Below, piece after piece: positions 13,306-23,305 of a stretch of 64,000 bases of DNA. Location of the stretch: assembly GCA_009746045.1 (NCBI GenBank), contig RPFO01000448.1:2783882-2847881 (forward strand). The letters are read 5' to 3'. Both the position numbers and the translations under genes were made by a program. The notes beneath the pieces were generated by a model. It was not told where the DNA came from and did not search any database. It saw only the letters and a program-made list of their open reading frames with translations. The DNA comes from Mesostigma viride. Its lineage: Eukaryota; Streptophyta; Mesostigmatophyceae; Mesostigmatales; Mesostigmataceae. Each line of letters begins with the position of its first letter. The stretch's first letter is position 1.

Positions 13306-13919
13306 TGTACGGAGTAATGTTACTAAATAATTAATCATGCCCGGAGCTACCCAATAAAAGTCTGCACAAATCTCGGTTTAGCCGAGAGTCCGGGCGTTCG
13401 GAATGAATAAACATGTGTTAGGAGTCAAAAGACCATGGAAATACCAAGCATGGTGCCGCAGCAGACCCGAGTCTTGACGTAATAATATGTATGCCGGTTT
13501 CCAGGGTTTCCGCATGAAAGTTGGGTGAGAAACTGGAAAAAACTACGTTTCCTTTGCCCCAGCACCTCAACAAACTAGTAGAAACCTAATTATCAACCTT
13601 TGAACGCATCATCATGGTCGTGCCACCCAACATCCAGTGAAATTCGTGCGAAAAGTGGCGAGATCTACCTGCCGCCATTGCCGTCCCGTGAAAATGCCTG
13701 ATTTCAGTGGTACATATTTGTTTGCAGCTGTCACAAAAAAAATACCAAAAATACCAGGATTCTTTTTTGAATTCTATGAGATGTTTCTGACCTATGTTGA
13801 AAGTTTCAGACCAAAAATCGCATGCTTAATAGGTTTGCCACGTGTCAGATTACAACGCGATACATCGCGTTCTAACCCTACAACGCGATGTATCGCGTTG
13901 TAAAATTAAAAACACGGGT

Positions 13920-14436
13920 GCCTGCAGCTAGTGGGGCACTTACTTAGCTCGCACCAACCAGGTACGTAGACACATCACGCGGTCCCCCCGCGGGACAGCC
14001 GGGACTGCGCCCAGCTCTGACATGGGCTGCAGCCTGGCCGGCACCTCCTTACGTGGGCCGGGCCCCATAATGCTAGATGCGCCGCAAAGGCACGCACCTT
14101 CAAAGAACAGCTAGTACTGAGGACATGGGGGGCCTAGGCCTCTCCGTGCTTTGGAACAAGATGATGGACAAGGTCAAGTGGGCCCAGGTCATAGAGGACA
14201 ACACCCCCCCCCCATCGCGGGGAAGCGCCCACGTTTGCAAACACGCGGGAAGCACGCTAGACAGGACCCCTAGGGTAGAGAGCTTAGAATAATAGATTTG
14301 GCTTGATGTTGTAGATAGACTACACCGGTAGGATTGTGTGTCCCCATCCACTCCATTCATCCGGGTTAATGCTCCGTGACTCCCGGCCAACGGGAGCACG
14401 AGTCTAATTAATTAATTAATTAATTAATTAATTAAT
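13920..14436 (+). pseudogene. LINE reverse transcriptase pseudogene, 3' part
   Basis: This continues the copy broken at 7843: the frame fragment reading CLQLVGHL matches RRLLFAGHL of the copy at 31384-34930. A later frame reads GLGLSVLWNKMMDKVKWAQV, matching LLGLSVLRARMIDKEKWAAI. The 3' untranslated part includes an inverted CTCCGTGACTCCCGG...CGGGAGCACGAG stretch and a long (TTAA)n tail (about 14405-14436). Such tetranucleotide tails are seen on most LINE copies here. Confidence 0.65.
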
Positions 14437-14439
14437 GCC

Positions 14440-14860
14440 AGGCCTTTTAAGGTAGGATACATCATGGTGGTGCACGTGCACTTTGTGCACCCAGAGCAGG
14501 TGTAGCTTACACCCTGCCCTTGCAGGCAGTAGCCCAGAATGTATTAAAAACCTGTTAAAAGACATATGCCCCATCTCAGGGATATGTGCTACATGTACTC
14601 CCTACGGAGATATATGTTCCAATTGATTAATGCATTGCCCAAGCGCCGGCCCACGCGCCAGTGCCTGTTTGGGCAAGCCCCCCCCCCCGCCCCAGGAGGA
14701 AGGGGCGCCTTACTGAATTATAGAGTACGGAGTTATAGGATTTTTGTAGATTAGATTATAGAGTTAGCTTAGCGCTAGTTTTTCGCGGCTCGGTGATCCC
14801 ACCCACCCCCATCAGCCATGGAATGCGTGCTACATGATCTCCCACGGAGTCAAGTTATAT
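14440..14860 (+). mobile_element. Two short LINE 3'-end fragments
   Basis: 14440-14616 matches the TAGCCCAGAATGTATTAAAA...GTGCTACATGTACTC 3' block seen at 13085-13305. 14640-14860 matches the end of the LINE ORF2 and 3' region at 36740-36950 (GGCAAGCCC...GGAAG-GGGCGC, then TTTCGCGGCT and GTGCTACATGATCTCC-CACGGAGTCA). Both are 5'-truncated dead copies. Confidence 0.55.
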
Positions 14861-14919
14861 AATTTAATTCAATATTTTAATGATAAATAATCAATTATGG
14901 TTATAACATACAAATATAT

Positions 14920-15109
14920 GGATGACTGTAGGTGTAAGTTGGCGATGCCATGGTAACCGGAGACGTCCGTCCTATAGTCAGCAAAATTGGTGCGAGAGGT
15001 CCCCAGTTCGATTCCGGTCGGATTCATTTGCAGATCGCGTTTTCCGCGTTTTCCGCGGCCTGGCACTGAACGCAAAGGTTTTCACCTTTGCGGAGTGTCT
15101 GATCAGAAT
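14920..15109 (+). mobile_element. tRNA-derived SINE, partial copy
   Basis: The 190-bp block is nearly identical to the reverse complement of 52733-52922. It contains CAGTTCGATTCCGGT, a good tRNA B-box (internal Pol III promoter) match, followed by a TTTTCCGCGTTTTCCGCGG hairpin region, and ends GTGTCTGATCAGAAT. It lacks the 104-bp 5' part present in the 52733-53026 copy. No clear target duplication was found here. Confidence 0.65.
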
Positions 15110-15531
15110 ATAGTTGGACAATTTACTATCGGTTTCCTTGCAGTGGTATTCAAAAGGCATTATCAGAATCATGGATTAAGTACAACCTGCTAACACTTGA
15201 TACTATCACCTGGTTGACACAAGCAGTTTGACAATGCCTGGTCCTTTGGTCCCAACGTAATCACAATCAGCAGTGTGAGTGCCCATTGATCGTATTATAT
15301 ACCCTAGACCAAAAATAATTGATCATCAGCACTTGTGGGCTTAAACACCACCATGTTGATGAATCTACCCATCCCAAGAGCCCGGCTAACTGCCACGCGA
15401 TCCATGCCAGACCCCCACTACCTTGCCATAGGAAGGCCCAATAGAAGGATTCGTCCCCAAACATTAAGGTGAATTATTCGATGGGGACCAGGGGCATGGA
15501 CCACAGCTGCCCGCACGGCCCCGACCGCCCC
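15110..15531. other. Spacer downstream of the GT29-like gene
   Basis: No gene or repeat is recognised. It should contain the 3' untranslated region of the minus-strand gene that ends at 15532, but no clear UGUAA poly(A) signal was seen on that strand. Confidence 0.4.
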
Positions 15532-18500
15532 TCAGCTGCCCTGCAAACACAGAATGTTGTTCGCCATGGCCATCCTATACAGGAACCGCTCCAACTCAAG
15601 CCCGTGCGCCTCGCTGGCCGACCACTCCTCCCCCCCATCCTCCTCCACCCCAAACCCGTACAAGTCCACCCGCGTGCACAGCTCCGACTGGACCAACGCA
15701 AGCGCAGCTGAGAACCCAGGGCTCGCCTGCAGGGTCCCCTGGAAGATCACGTCCGTGTCGGCCGTGGCCACGGGGACCTCGTACTTGGCCAGCTTCTGGT
15801 ACAGCTCCGCGTAGTTCAGCGACCGCGTGATCGCCTGCAGCGAGAGGAAGGGGACGGGGGGCAGCTCCCCCCGCCCGGCTGCGTACCGCGCCGCAAACGG
15901 GGCGTCAAACTTAAGCGTGCCCAGCGGCATGCGCTGCTGCTTCCCGCCGCTATATAAATAGAACCGCGATGGTGGCACGTAGCGCTCAGGGGGGCCGAAC
16001 TGGGCCGTCGGCCACTCCGCCGTCTCCGGCGACGGCAGCTCCGTGACAAACTGGACCGACATCCTCGAACCGGCCCACGGCTCATGCCCAGGCGCCGGCA
16101 TCGGGCCGACCCGGATCACCGTGTCGTGGGCGTCGATCTCAGCGCCCTGGCGGGAGCCAGGGACCCCCCGCACGACCGCACACGTCCCAAGCGAACGCGA
16201 GCTGAGGTCGACCCCGTGGTAGCCCGCGCCTAGCTCCCCACATGCGCGCCGCGTGGCCTCGCACGACATGCTTCCTTCACCGGTATACCCGCCGGGACGG
16301 AGCAACAGATAGGCCGATCTAAGGTCCCCCTCGGTCATACCCTTGGGCTCAAAGGACCGCTGGCTGACGCGCCGCCCGGCCACAGAGGTGCGCCTCGAGC
16401 GGCGGCCGAACGCGCGCGCATCATTGAGTGATTTGGGCTGGGAGAGCTTCTGCTGTGGGCTGAACAGCCCCTCGCCCCCCCTACTTGACGGGGCAACATC
16501 GTCGGGGGCATGATGCTCAGGCAGGTCCATCAGCCAGCTGTGCTCCCGGTTGGGCACGCCGACCACCTCCGGCACATGGTGGTCCCCGAAGAAACTGGCA
16601 GCCGCCACGTCTGCCGCCGAACCATCCGCCGCCGCAAAGGAGTCCAATGGGACCACCCTAGGAGTATCCAACCCAACCCCTCCCGAGGGGGCAACATAGC
16701 CGCCACCGCCACTGCTGCCACTGTCGCCACTGCCGCCACCGCCGCCGGTGCTGCTGATGGTCATCGTGATGCTGGGGCTGGTGGTGCTTGTGGCAGGCAC
16801 AGGGAATGTTGCCGCGACAGAGGGGGTGTTGACGATGGGCGGCGCTATGGTGGGGGGAATTACAATCTCGGGTTGTGTGGGAATTGCCTCTGCTGTAGGG
16901 GTTACCGCTACAGTGACCACTGGGGTGCTGGCCTGCGACGGCTGGGTAGCAGCCCCCTTATTTTGGTCTCGATCGCTACCGGCCATCCCACTACTGTCAT
17001 TATCATCACTTCCCTCCTCTCCCTCCTCTTCCTCCTCCTCCTCCCTCCCTGCGACGGAGTGGATCGCCGCGGCTTGCGGCACCGCTTTCGGGCCGCCGCC
17101 ACCACCCCTGCCGACCCCAAACTTCTTACGCAGTCCCGACCCAGGGACATGCTTTGAGAGCCGATCCATGAGACCCCCCGCAACGCCTAGGGCCCCCCCC
17201 CCACTTTCCCCTCCACCCCTACCTGCATCCGCTGCCGTGGGTGGGCTCTTGAGCCAGTTCCCAAACACGCCCAATAACTTACGGCTCCGATATAGATTCA
17301 CCTCGCCCACATCGGCCCCCTCACCGGCGGGCGCGGCCTCTCCCCCAAGCCGGTCAATGATGCCATTTACCGCTTCCAGCATCGCCTGCAAATGCTCTGA
17401 CGAGTCATCCCCGCCACTGGCACCCGCCCCGGGGGACCCAAGCACCTGCATCAATGACGCGAGCGATGCCGCCCCTCCTACTGATGCCGCTGCTGATGCT
17501 GGCATCTGCCCCATTCCGCCCATTCCACCCATTCCGCCCATTCCGCCCATTCCGCCCATTCCGCCCATTCCGCCCATTCCGCCCATTCCGCCCATTCCGC
17601 CCATTCTGCCCATTCCGCCCATTTCGCTCATTCCGCCCATTCCGCCCATTTCGCCCACACCGCCCTGGCTCCCCCCAAGGCCACCCAGGCCAGCCCACAC
17701 ACTGCCCTGGACCCCGCCAGCACCACCCTGATTCCCCCCCGCGCCGCCCGGGCCTTCCCCCGCGCCCCCCTGGCCCACCCCCGCGCCATCCCATGCCAGA
17801 CCACCCTGCGCCACGACCGGGCTGCTCTGGCCTCCGGAACCCTCGCCCTCGCCCTTGCCCGCACCCTCGCACACCGTCCGAATGACGCACATGCGCGGCA
17901 CACTGAACTGGGTATCGCTCAACACCACCCCGACCATCGTGTTGGACACGATCCCGGGGGGGGGGATGACCACGCGGCAGGTGGTCGGGAGCTGGTAGCC
18001 ACCCCCACCGGCGCCTGGCCCCCCACCCGTACTATCGCCACCACTACCACCCGTCGCAACCCCCGCGTCCTCGTACAGATCGGACGTGTCTTCGGCGTCG
18101 CTGTCCCAATCCTTGTCCAACGCGGCCTCGATGATGCCAGGGTCACCACCACCGTCCGCAACACCCTCACCGCCGCCCTTGACCCGGGCGGGCGGGTTAG
18201 AACCGCCGCTTGGGCCCCCGCCAGCCCCCGCGTCAGAAAACCCGGACGACTCCCACACGGGCGTGTCCGTGGTTATGGGGCTGCCCTGGGGGGCGCCCAG
18301 GGTCCCTGGCCGCGACACGCCCTCTGTAGACCGTGCGGCCTCCGCGGCAGGCACCACCGGCGACGGCCTGCCTTCCGACAGAGCAGATGATCTGACTTCC
18401 GATACAGCAGAGCCGACAGGGGTTGGCGCCGACAGGGGTTGGAAGGCACCCTGAGGTGGATTGGCAGCAGGGAGGTTGCCGGTGCCGCTCGCTGTGACAT

Positions 18501-21500
18501 TATTCCACCAGCCGTCAGCACCGGTGGGACCGACAGGGGTTGTAGCCACGTCTGCTGGCAAGGACCCTGCCGCCCCAACCTCGAGACTATACCCCGTCCC
18601 TGCCCACCCAAACGCTCCGTGCAGTGCCTGCTGCGATGCCTGTTGCGGCGCACCTGCGATGCCTGTTGCTGTACTTGAGGCGCCAGTTGCAGCCGCCCCC
18701 GGCATGGGACCACCCTGCACACCGCCCGGGCCACCCTGGCCGCCGCCCTGGCCTGGACCAAACACGTTCCCCTGCCCTTGCCCCGTTACCTGCCCCATGT
18801 CCAGCCTCACCCCGACCCCCTGGCCAAACCCGGCCTGGCCCACCCCCTGGCCCACCCCCTGCCCGCTCCTCAGCTGCTCCAGCTTCTCCTCCAGACCCTG
18901 CAGCCGCTCTCGCAGCATCGCCTCGCGCTGCTGGCTCAGCAGCTCCTTGGCCATGTCCGCCTGCTGGTGCTGCATAGACATCATCAGCAGCTGCCCCTGC
19001 AGGTGCTGCTGCGCAGCCAGGACGTCCGCACCCGGCCCCAGCCCCCCCAGGCCCCCCAGGCCCAGGCCTGCCTGCGGGTAAAACCCCAGACCGCCCAGGT
19101 TCGCCACCGGTTGCTGGTAAGGCCCCCCCTGCAACGCCCCTGGGAGGTACGCGCCCACCCCCGGCCCCGGCTGCTGCCCCGCGTTGGCGTTCACATTATG
19201 ACCACCGGAAATGCTGGCCCCCGCCAGTGCCGCCGACAGTGCCGCTTGCTTCTCCTTCTCAGCCCTCAACTGCTCCACGAGCGACGACATCTCGCGCACC
19301 AACGCTGCAGACTGCGCGTCCTGGGTCCCTGGTGCGCTTGGGGTCGCACCTGCCCCTCCCCCTCCCCCCGCCCCTACCGGTGGCATGCGATCTTTCTTCG
19401 CCCCCTGAGACCACGCCACCTCGCCCGGCTGGCCCGGCTCCATGACCTCCGACTCGTCCTGCACCAAGAACGGCTGCTGCAGCTGCTGTTGCTGTGGCTG
19501 CCCCATCCGGCTATTCGCCTTCTGGTTCCGGCTATTCGCAGGGTCCAGGTTTCTGTTCACGGCCTGGTTCTTGCTGTTCGTCCCCGCCTGCTCGTCCGCC
19601 TCCCACATCCGCTCTAACTGCTCCAAGCGGGCATCCGCCTCATCCTCCTGCGCCTGCTGCAACAACTCCAAAAGCTGCGCCACCTGCTCCTCCGACTGCG
19701 CGGTCGGCGTGACGCTCCCCCCCCTGCCCTCCCCCACCCCTTGCTGCTGCTGCATTAATGCTGACTGCCGCTTGGACATTTTCTTTTCGTCCTTGCCAAA
19801 ACCCACCCCCCTGTCGCGCAGAAGCTGCCGCTGCGTGGGCGCTGCGCCCCTGCCCGGCGACAGCAAGCTCGCCAGGTAACCCTGGAAATCATCCAGGGGG
19901 GTGGAGGACGCTGCGGCTCCCCCTGGCCCCCTGGCCCCCGTCAACCCAACCCCCCCCTCCATGGCCTGCCCCTTACTTCTCTGTTTGAACGCCGCGAAGT
20001 CGCGCAGGACCACGTCGGCCATCGCATCCATAGGCACATTGTCGCCCTTGCTGGCGGATGCCCCCGCTGCCAGCAACGTCTGCAGCACCGTCGGCAGCTG
20101 GACGGTGTCCACCTTTAATCCGCCTGAACGTTGTGTAGCACGCGCGCTCGTCGGCCCCACGACCAACGCCCCCTCGTCAACGGCCCCCGCAATTATATCC
20201 CCCGATCCCGCCATACCGTCATTATTTCTCACGGCATCGCGCACCGACCTTTTGCCTGCGGCCGTTTGGGCGAGGCCAACCCCGCCCGCCTCCCCCTGCA
20301 CCTGTGCGGCCACCTGCTCCAGCAGGCGCGTCACCTGGCCCTTTGCGCGGCGTGTCTTGGCCGCGAGCGCGCGCGCATCTCCCCGGTCCCCTGCCGACAT
20401 GATCACCGCCGCGCCGCCGCCGCCCGTCGATGCATGGCTGCCGTCACCCGCCACCCCCAGCACAGCTTGCCATCGGGCGCTGATGGGACTCCCCCCCTGC
20501 ACTGAAAGGGTCCCGTCCCCGCCACTGGTCACCACCGAGAAGGGCGAGTCATCATTGCCCCCCCCATCACTCACAACGTTGCCACCGGAATCCCCCCCAT
20601 CACTCACAACGTTGCCACCGGAATCTCCGCTCCCCCTAGGGGCGCCAGCATTTTTGTCCCCACTGCTGCTACTGCTGCTGCTGCCTCCCTGCTCGCTGCC
20701 TGCCCCCCTGTTGTTCTTACCGCTGCTGGCATCGGCACGGATCTCCATCGCCGCGAGCCGCTCCACGATCTTCTCCATCACGCTCGCCGCCACCTCCAGC
20801 TGCGACGCGAGCGAGGGAGGGCCCGCATCCTTGCTGCCGGAACCAGCCTCGTTGCCAGAATCCTGGGAAACCTCGCTGCTAGAGGTAGGATCTTGGCCAA
20901 CCTCTCGGCTAGAGGGAGCATCTTGGGTAGCCTCTCGGCTAGACCTTTTTCTACTGGCGGACGGGCGGTCCCGCGCGGGAGACTCGCTGGCATCAGAAGC
21001 AGGGCGGGCGCGGGCGCGGGCGGGCGAACCAGGGGGCGCGTCCTGGGTGGGAGTCCCTGACCGGGGGGCACGGGAGGCGCGGGAGGCATCTGACCGGGCA
21101 CGGGGCTGTACCTCGGGGTCATTGGGCCGCTCCAGCTGCGACGCGAGCAAGGGAGGGCCCGCATCCTCGCTGCCGGAACCAGCCTCGTTGCCAGAATCCT
21201 GGGAAACCTGGCTGCTAGAGGTAGGATCTTGGCCAACCTCGCGGCTAGAGGGAGCATCTTGGGTAGCCTCTCGGCTAGACCTTTTTCTACTGGCGGACGG
21301 GCGGTCCCGCGCGGGAGACTCGCTGGCATCAGAAGCAGGGCGGGCGCGGGCGCGGGCGGGCGAACCAGGGGGCGCGTCCTGGGTGGGAGTCCCTGACCGG
21401 GGGGCACGGGAGGCGCGGGAGGCATCTGACCGGGCACGGGGCTGTACCTCGGGGTCATTGGGCCGCTTAAACTCTGGCTCGGATGCCCGCCGGGCGCTGG

Positions 21501-22098
21501 CGTCGTGAACTCGCTGCTGCCGTCGTTGGAGGGCGGCTCGACCCTGGCCGGTCTCCTGGCCGTCCTCGACGTCCACGTCGAACACGGAGTCACGGATGCG
21601 GGTTGCCGAGGTCCGCCTGGCGGAGGGGGCTCGGCCGGTCTTGTCGGAAGAGTAGGGTTTCTTGCTAGTCGGCTTATTGGAGACTGTTTCTCTTGTAACG
21701 TCCCGGCCGCCATCTGGACGTGTCTGAGCCTGTCGGCTCGGCCGCGAGGGTCTCTCTCTCGGCGAGGGCGCCGAAACGTAGACGTCCTCTCCACCACTGT
21801 CTCGTTCTGCAGAGGTTATGGTGTATGGTATCTTCAGAGAAGCGTCGACTCCACTTCCTTGTCGGTTGCCCTTCCATTCGCTGGCAGGCCCTGACTTAAT
21901 CGTGACAAAGGCATTGCTGTCACCGGCAGAGCCTGCATTGGCAGAAGACTCGTCGACAGAGTCCGAAAATAGAAGAGGCTGCTCATCCCTGTCCACCTGG
22001 ACATAGCCGAACAGAATTTGCGGCAATGTACCAAGGATGAACAAAAGGTACAATGCACGCAATGCCGCAACTTGGCGATGGGTGCCCATTGAACTCAT
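15532..22098 (-). CDS. GT29 (sialyltransferase-like) giant type II membrane protein
   Basis: A 2188-residue intronless frame. A hydrophobic segment at about residues 10-32 (RALYLLFILGTLPQILFGY) follows a short N-terminus, giving a type II Golgi signal-anchor layout. Residues about 60-1900 are low-complexity Ser/Arg/Gly/Gln-rich stem, with a 112-residue tandem duplication, a Gln-rich probable coiled coil and a run of GGM repeats (about 1480-1530). The C-terminal ~220 residues resemble GT29 enzymes. A motif-L-like segment starts at C1973 with the EIDAHDTVIRVGP core. A motif-S-like segment follows (PGFSAALALV...VDLYGFG, 2127-2150). A motif-VS-like H-x4-E is at H2165-E2170. GT29 enzymes use CMP-activated sialic or Kdo-type sugars; the algal substrate is unknown. 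The start was chosen because the ATG precedes the anchor directly; a second ATG lies three codons on. The stem is far longer than in typical family members. Confidence 0.8.
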   Translation of the reverse strand: MSSMGTHRQVAALRALYLLFILGTLPQILFGYVQVDRDEQPLLFSDSVDESSANAGSAGDSNAFVTIKSGPASEWKGNRQGSGVDASLKIPYTITSAERDSGGEDVYVSAPSPRERPSRPSRQAQTRPDGGRDVTRETVSNKPTSKKPYSSDKTGRAPSARRTSATRIRDSVFDVDVEDGQETGQGRAALQRRQQRVHDASARRASEPEFKRPNDPEVQPRARSDASRASRAPRSGTPTQDAPPGSPARARARPASDASESPARDRPSASRKRSSREATQDAPSSREVGQDPTSSSQVSQDSGNEAGSGSEDAGPPLLASQLERPNDPEVQPRARSDASRASRAPRSGTPTQDAPPGSPARARARPASDASESPARDRPSASRKRSSREATQDAPSSREVGQDPTSSSEVSQDSGNEAGSGSKDAGPPSLASQLEVAASVMEKIVERLAAMEIRADASSGKNNRGAGSEQGGSSSSSSSGDKNAGAPRGSGDSGGNVVSDGGDSGGNVVSDGGGNDDSPFSVVTSGGDGTLSVQGGSPISARWQAVLGVAGDGSHASTGGGGAAVIMSAGDRGDARALAAKTRRAKGQVTRLLEQVAAQVQGEAGGVGLAQTAAGKRSVRDAVRNNDGMAGSGDIIAGAVDEGALVVGPTSARATQRSGGLKVDTVQLPTVLQTLLAAGASASKGDNVPMDAMADVVLRDFAAFKQRSKGQAMEGGVGLTGARGPGGAAASSTPLDDFQGYLASLLSPGRGAAPTQRQLLRDRGVGFGKDEKKMSKRQSALMQQQQGVGEGRGGSVTPTAQSEEQVAQLLELLQQAQEDEADARLEQLERMWEADEQAGTNSKNQAVNRNLDPANSRNQKANSRMGQPQQQQLQQPFLVQDESEVMEPGQPGEVAWSQGAKKDRMPPVGAGGGGGAGATPSAPGTQDAQSAALVREMSSLVEQLRAEKEKQAALSAALAGASISGGHNVNANAGQQPGPGVGAYLPGALQGGPYQQPVANLGGLGFYPQAGLGLGGLGGLGPGADVLAAQQHLQGQLLMMSMQHQQADMAKELLSQQREAMLRERLQGLEEKLEQLRSGQGVGQGVGQAGFGQGVGVRLDMGQVTGQGQGNVFGPGQGGGQGGPGGVQGGPMPGAAATGASSTATGIAGAPQQASQQALHGAFGWAGTGYSLEVGAAGSLPADVATTPVGPTGADGWWNNVTASGTGNLPAANPPQGAFQPLSAPTPVGSAVSEVRSSALSEGRPSPVVPAAEAARSTEGVSRPGTLGAPQGSPITTDTPVWESSGFSDAGAGGGPSGGSNPPARVKGGGEGVADGGGDPGIIEAALDKDWDSDAEDTSDLYEDAGVATGGSGGDSTGGGPGAGGGGYQLPTTCRVVIPPPGIVSNTMVGVVLSDTQFSVPRMCVIRTVCEGAGKGEGEGSGGQSSPVVAQGGLAWDGAGVGQGGAGEGPGGAGGNQGGAGGVQGSVWAGLGGLGGSQGGVGEMGGMGGMSEMGGMGRMGGMGGMGGMGGMGGMGGMGGMGGMGGMGGMGQMPASAAASVGGAASLASLMQVLGSPGAGASGGDDSSEHLQAMLEAVNGIIDRLGGEAAPAGEGADVGEVNLYRSRKLLGVFGNWLKSPPTAADAGRGGGESGGGALGVAGGLMDRLSKHVPGSGLRKKFGVGRGGGGGPKAVPQAAAIHSVAGREEEEEEEGEEGSDDNDSSGMAGSDRDQNKGAATQPSQASTPVVTVAVTPTAEAIPTQPEIVIPPTIAPPIVNTPSVAATFPVPATSTTSPSITMTISSTGGGGGSGDSGSSGGGGYVAPSGGVGLDTPRVVPLDSFAAADGSAADVAAASFFGDHHVPEVVGVPNREHSWLMDLPEHHAPDDVAPSSRGGEGLFSPQQKLSQPKSLNDARAFGRRSRRTSVAGRRVSQRSFEPKGMTEGDLRSAYLLLRPGGYTGEGSMSCEATRRACGELGAGYHGVDLSSRSLGTCAVVRGVPGSRQGAEIDAHDTVIRVGPMPAPGHEPWAGSRMSVQFVTELPSPETAEWPTAQFGPPERYVPPSRFYLYSGGKQQRMPLGTLKFDAPFAARYAAGRGELPPVPFLSLQAITRSLNYAELYQKLAKYEVPVATADTDVIFQGTLQASPGFSAALALVQSELCTRVDLYGFGVEEDGGEEWSASEAHGLELERFLYRMAMANNILCLQGS
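20794..21465 (-). repeat. 336-bp tandem duplication inside the GT29 stem
   Basis: Two head-to-tail, nearly identical 336-bp units (20794-21129 and 21130-21465) each encode 112 residues rich in Arg, Ser, Pro and Ala (LERPNDPEVQPRARSDASRA is one stretch). The unit is a multiple of three, so the frame is kept. Only a few differences separate the copies, which suggests a recent event. Confidence 0.92.
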
Positions 22099-23305
22099 TC
22101 ACATCTGGTCTTAACCTCCAACATGAGTACAAGCCGGATTCGGCTGTTTTCCATATGTCCAGCGGTTTAACTAAGACCGACCGGTCACTGTCATCATGTT
22201 CAGAAGCAACCACATCGCCAGCATCCATAGCCAGCGAACATCATTCTGTTGTCACCCTTCGCGGTGCAAATCTTGTGCGGCTTCATCAGCGAAATTTGAT
22301 CAGATTGCCGTCCGTTTGCTGACAGATCCAATCATACGGCAATTGCGAGTATCCTACGAAATTTGGTGACGGACGAAAGCTTTTCCCAAAGAATATTGGC
22401 AGGCCGTCCTCTCTACTATAGCTAAATCTGAAGGAAGCAGGTACGGCCCAGGACGAAACAGAAATGACTCTCGTGTAAGCGGAACCACCCACACTCTCGT
22501 GTTTACTGTATGATTCATGACCTCTGAATTCGGATCAATGACCCAGGGTCATAAAACCGCTACGTGCTTCCTTCGATGCAGCTAGGTGGCAAACGACAGT
22601 ATTCACTATTCAGGCCATGGACAGGCCCGTTTGACGTTGTAAAGTTGTAACTAGACTAGTAACAGGACTCGCACATATTTTATCCAACATCGTCCCAAGA
22701 AAACAAGGCTGTGACACAACTGCACACCCCTCACAACCGCAGAATTTTCACTGCGGCATTTTCAAAGGAAGAGTCTACCTGCTTTTGTTTTAAAGTGGCT
22801 TGGTCTTTGTAAAACCCGTCTGGCGATTTGTTTCCTCAGGGACTGTTGATCCGGATTACTTATTCAACTCGGTGATTGCTCCTTGGCTCAATTGATAGTG
22901 GTGCACCAAATTTATCACAGAAACGCTCCAAACTGGGCAGGTCGACGCGAGGCGTGTGATGGACTAGTCACTAACAGTGAATCTAAAGCGCTCGCAGCAT
23001 GGTTTCCTCACGCTTTACGGTTTGCGGCGCGGCCATAGTCGCAACAGTCGCGTGGAAGTGGCTGCGCAGAACGCGTCGAGACTTTGCGGGGCTTGACGGT
23101 AGGCATCCCGATCGAGTAGAGTCAAATGTTCTGCTCCTTCGAAGATTCTTGCACCGGGAGTGTCTTCGAAATGTAGAAACCCGGTCCTCACCTGGTGTCG
23201 TTAAGAGCTTGCATCTAGAAGGGACATTCGAGCTCTCTTGCTCCTTAGAATCCACCTTGTGTTCCTTGTAATTTTACCCACAACTACTGCCTTCCCGTTA
23301 CAGGA
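22099..23305. promoter_or_regulatory. Divergent intergenic (promoter) region
   Basis: This 1.2 kb spacer separates the starts of two divergent genes, the GT29-like gene and the methyltransferase, so it should hold both promoters and 5' untranslated regions. No TATA box or motif can be assigned with confidence. TTCCCGTTACAG just before the methyltransferase ATG looks like a splice acceptor, so a 5' untranslated or leader exon may lie in this spacer. Confidence 0.45.

Larger units (their letters stand above)
7844..13919. mobile_element. Putative ~6 kb inverted-terminus element inside a LINE
   Basis: The left end (ACCCGTGTTTTT..., then ACGCGATATATATCGCG) and the right end (reverse complement of ACCCGTGTTTTTAATTTTAC, then ACGCGATACATCGCG) are imperfect inverted copies of about 45 bp. 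Each contains a small CGCGATRYATCGCG palindrome. The element separates two parts of one LINE RT copy. No target-site duplication was found, and the interior now holds other insertions (8757-9480, 9769-13310). Unique element sequence would be about 7844-8756 and 13310-13919. The family is not identified and no transposase is seen. Confidence 0.45.

Noticed and set aside
7841-13919. piggyBac-type boundaries for the ~6 kb element (TTAA at 7841-7844)
   Set aside because: No TTAA lies at the matching right end; the right terminus is ACACGGGT followed by GCC.
15554-21894. Many long plus-strand and shifted minus-strand frames over the GT29-like gene
   Set aside because: GC-rich shadows of the 2188-residue frame; none shows a domain or independent start context.
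22999-23271. 90-residue plus-strand frame as a leader exon for the methyltransferase
   Set aside because: Its only good donor (after 23267) leaves the wrong phase for the 23306 frame, and the frame has no recognisable feature beyond a short hydrophobic start.
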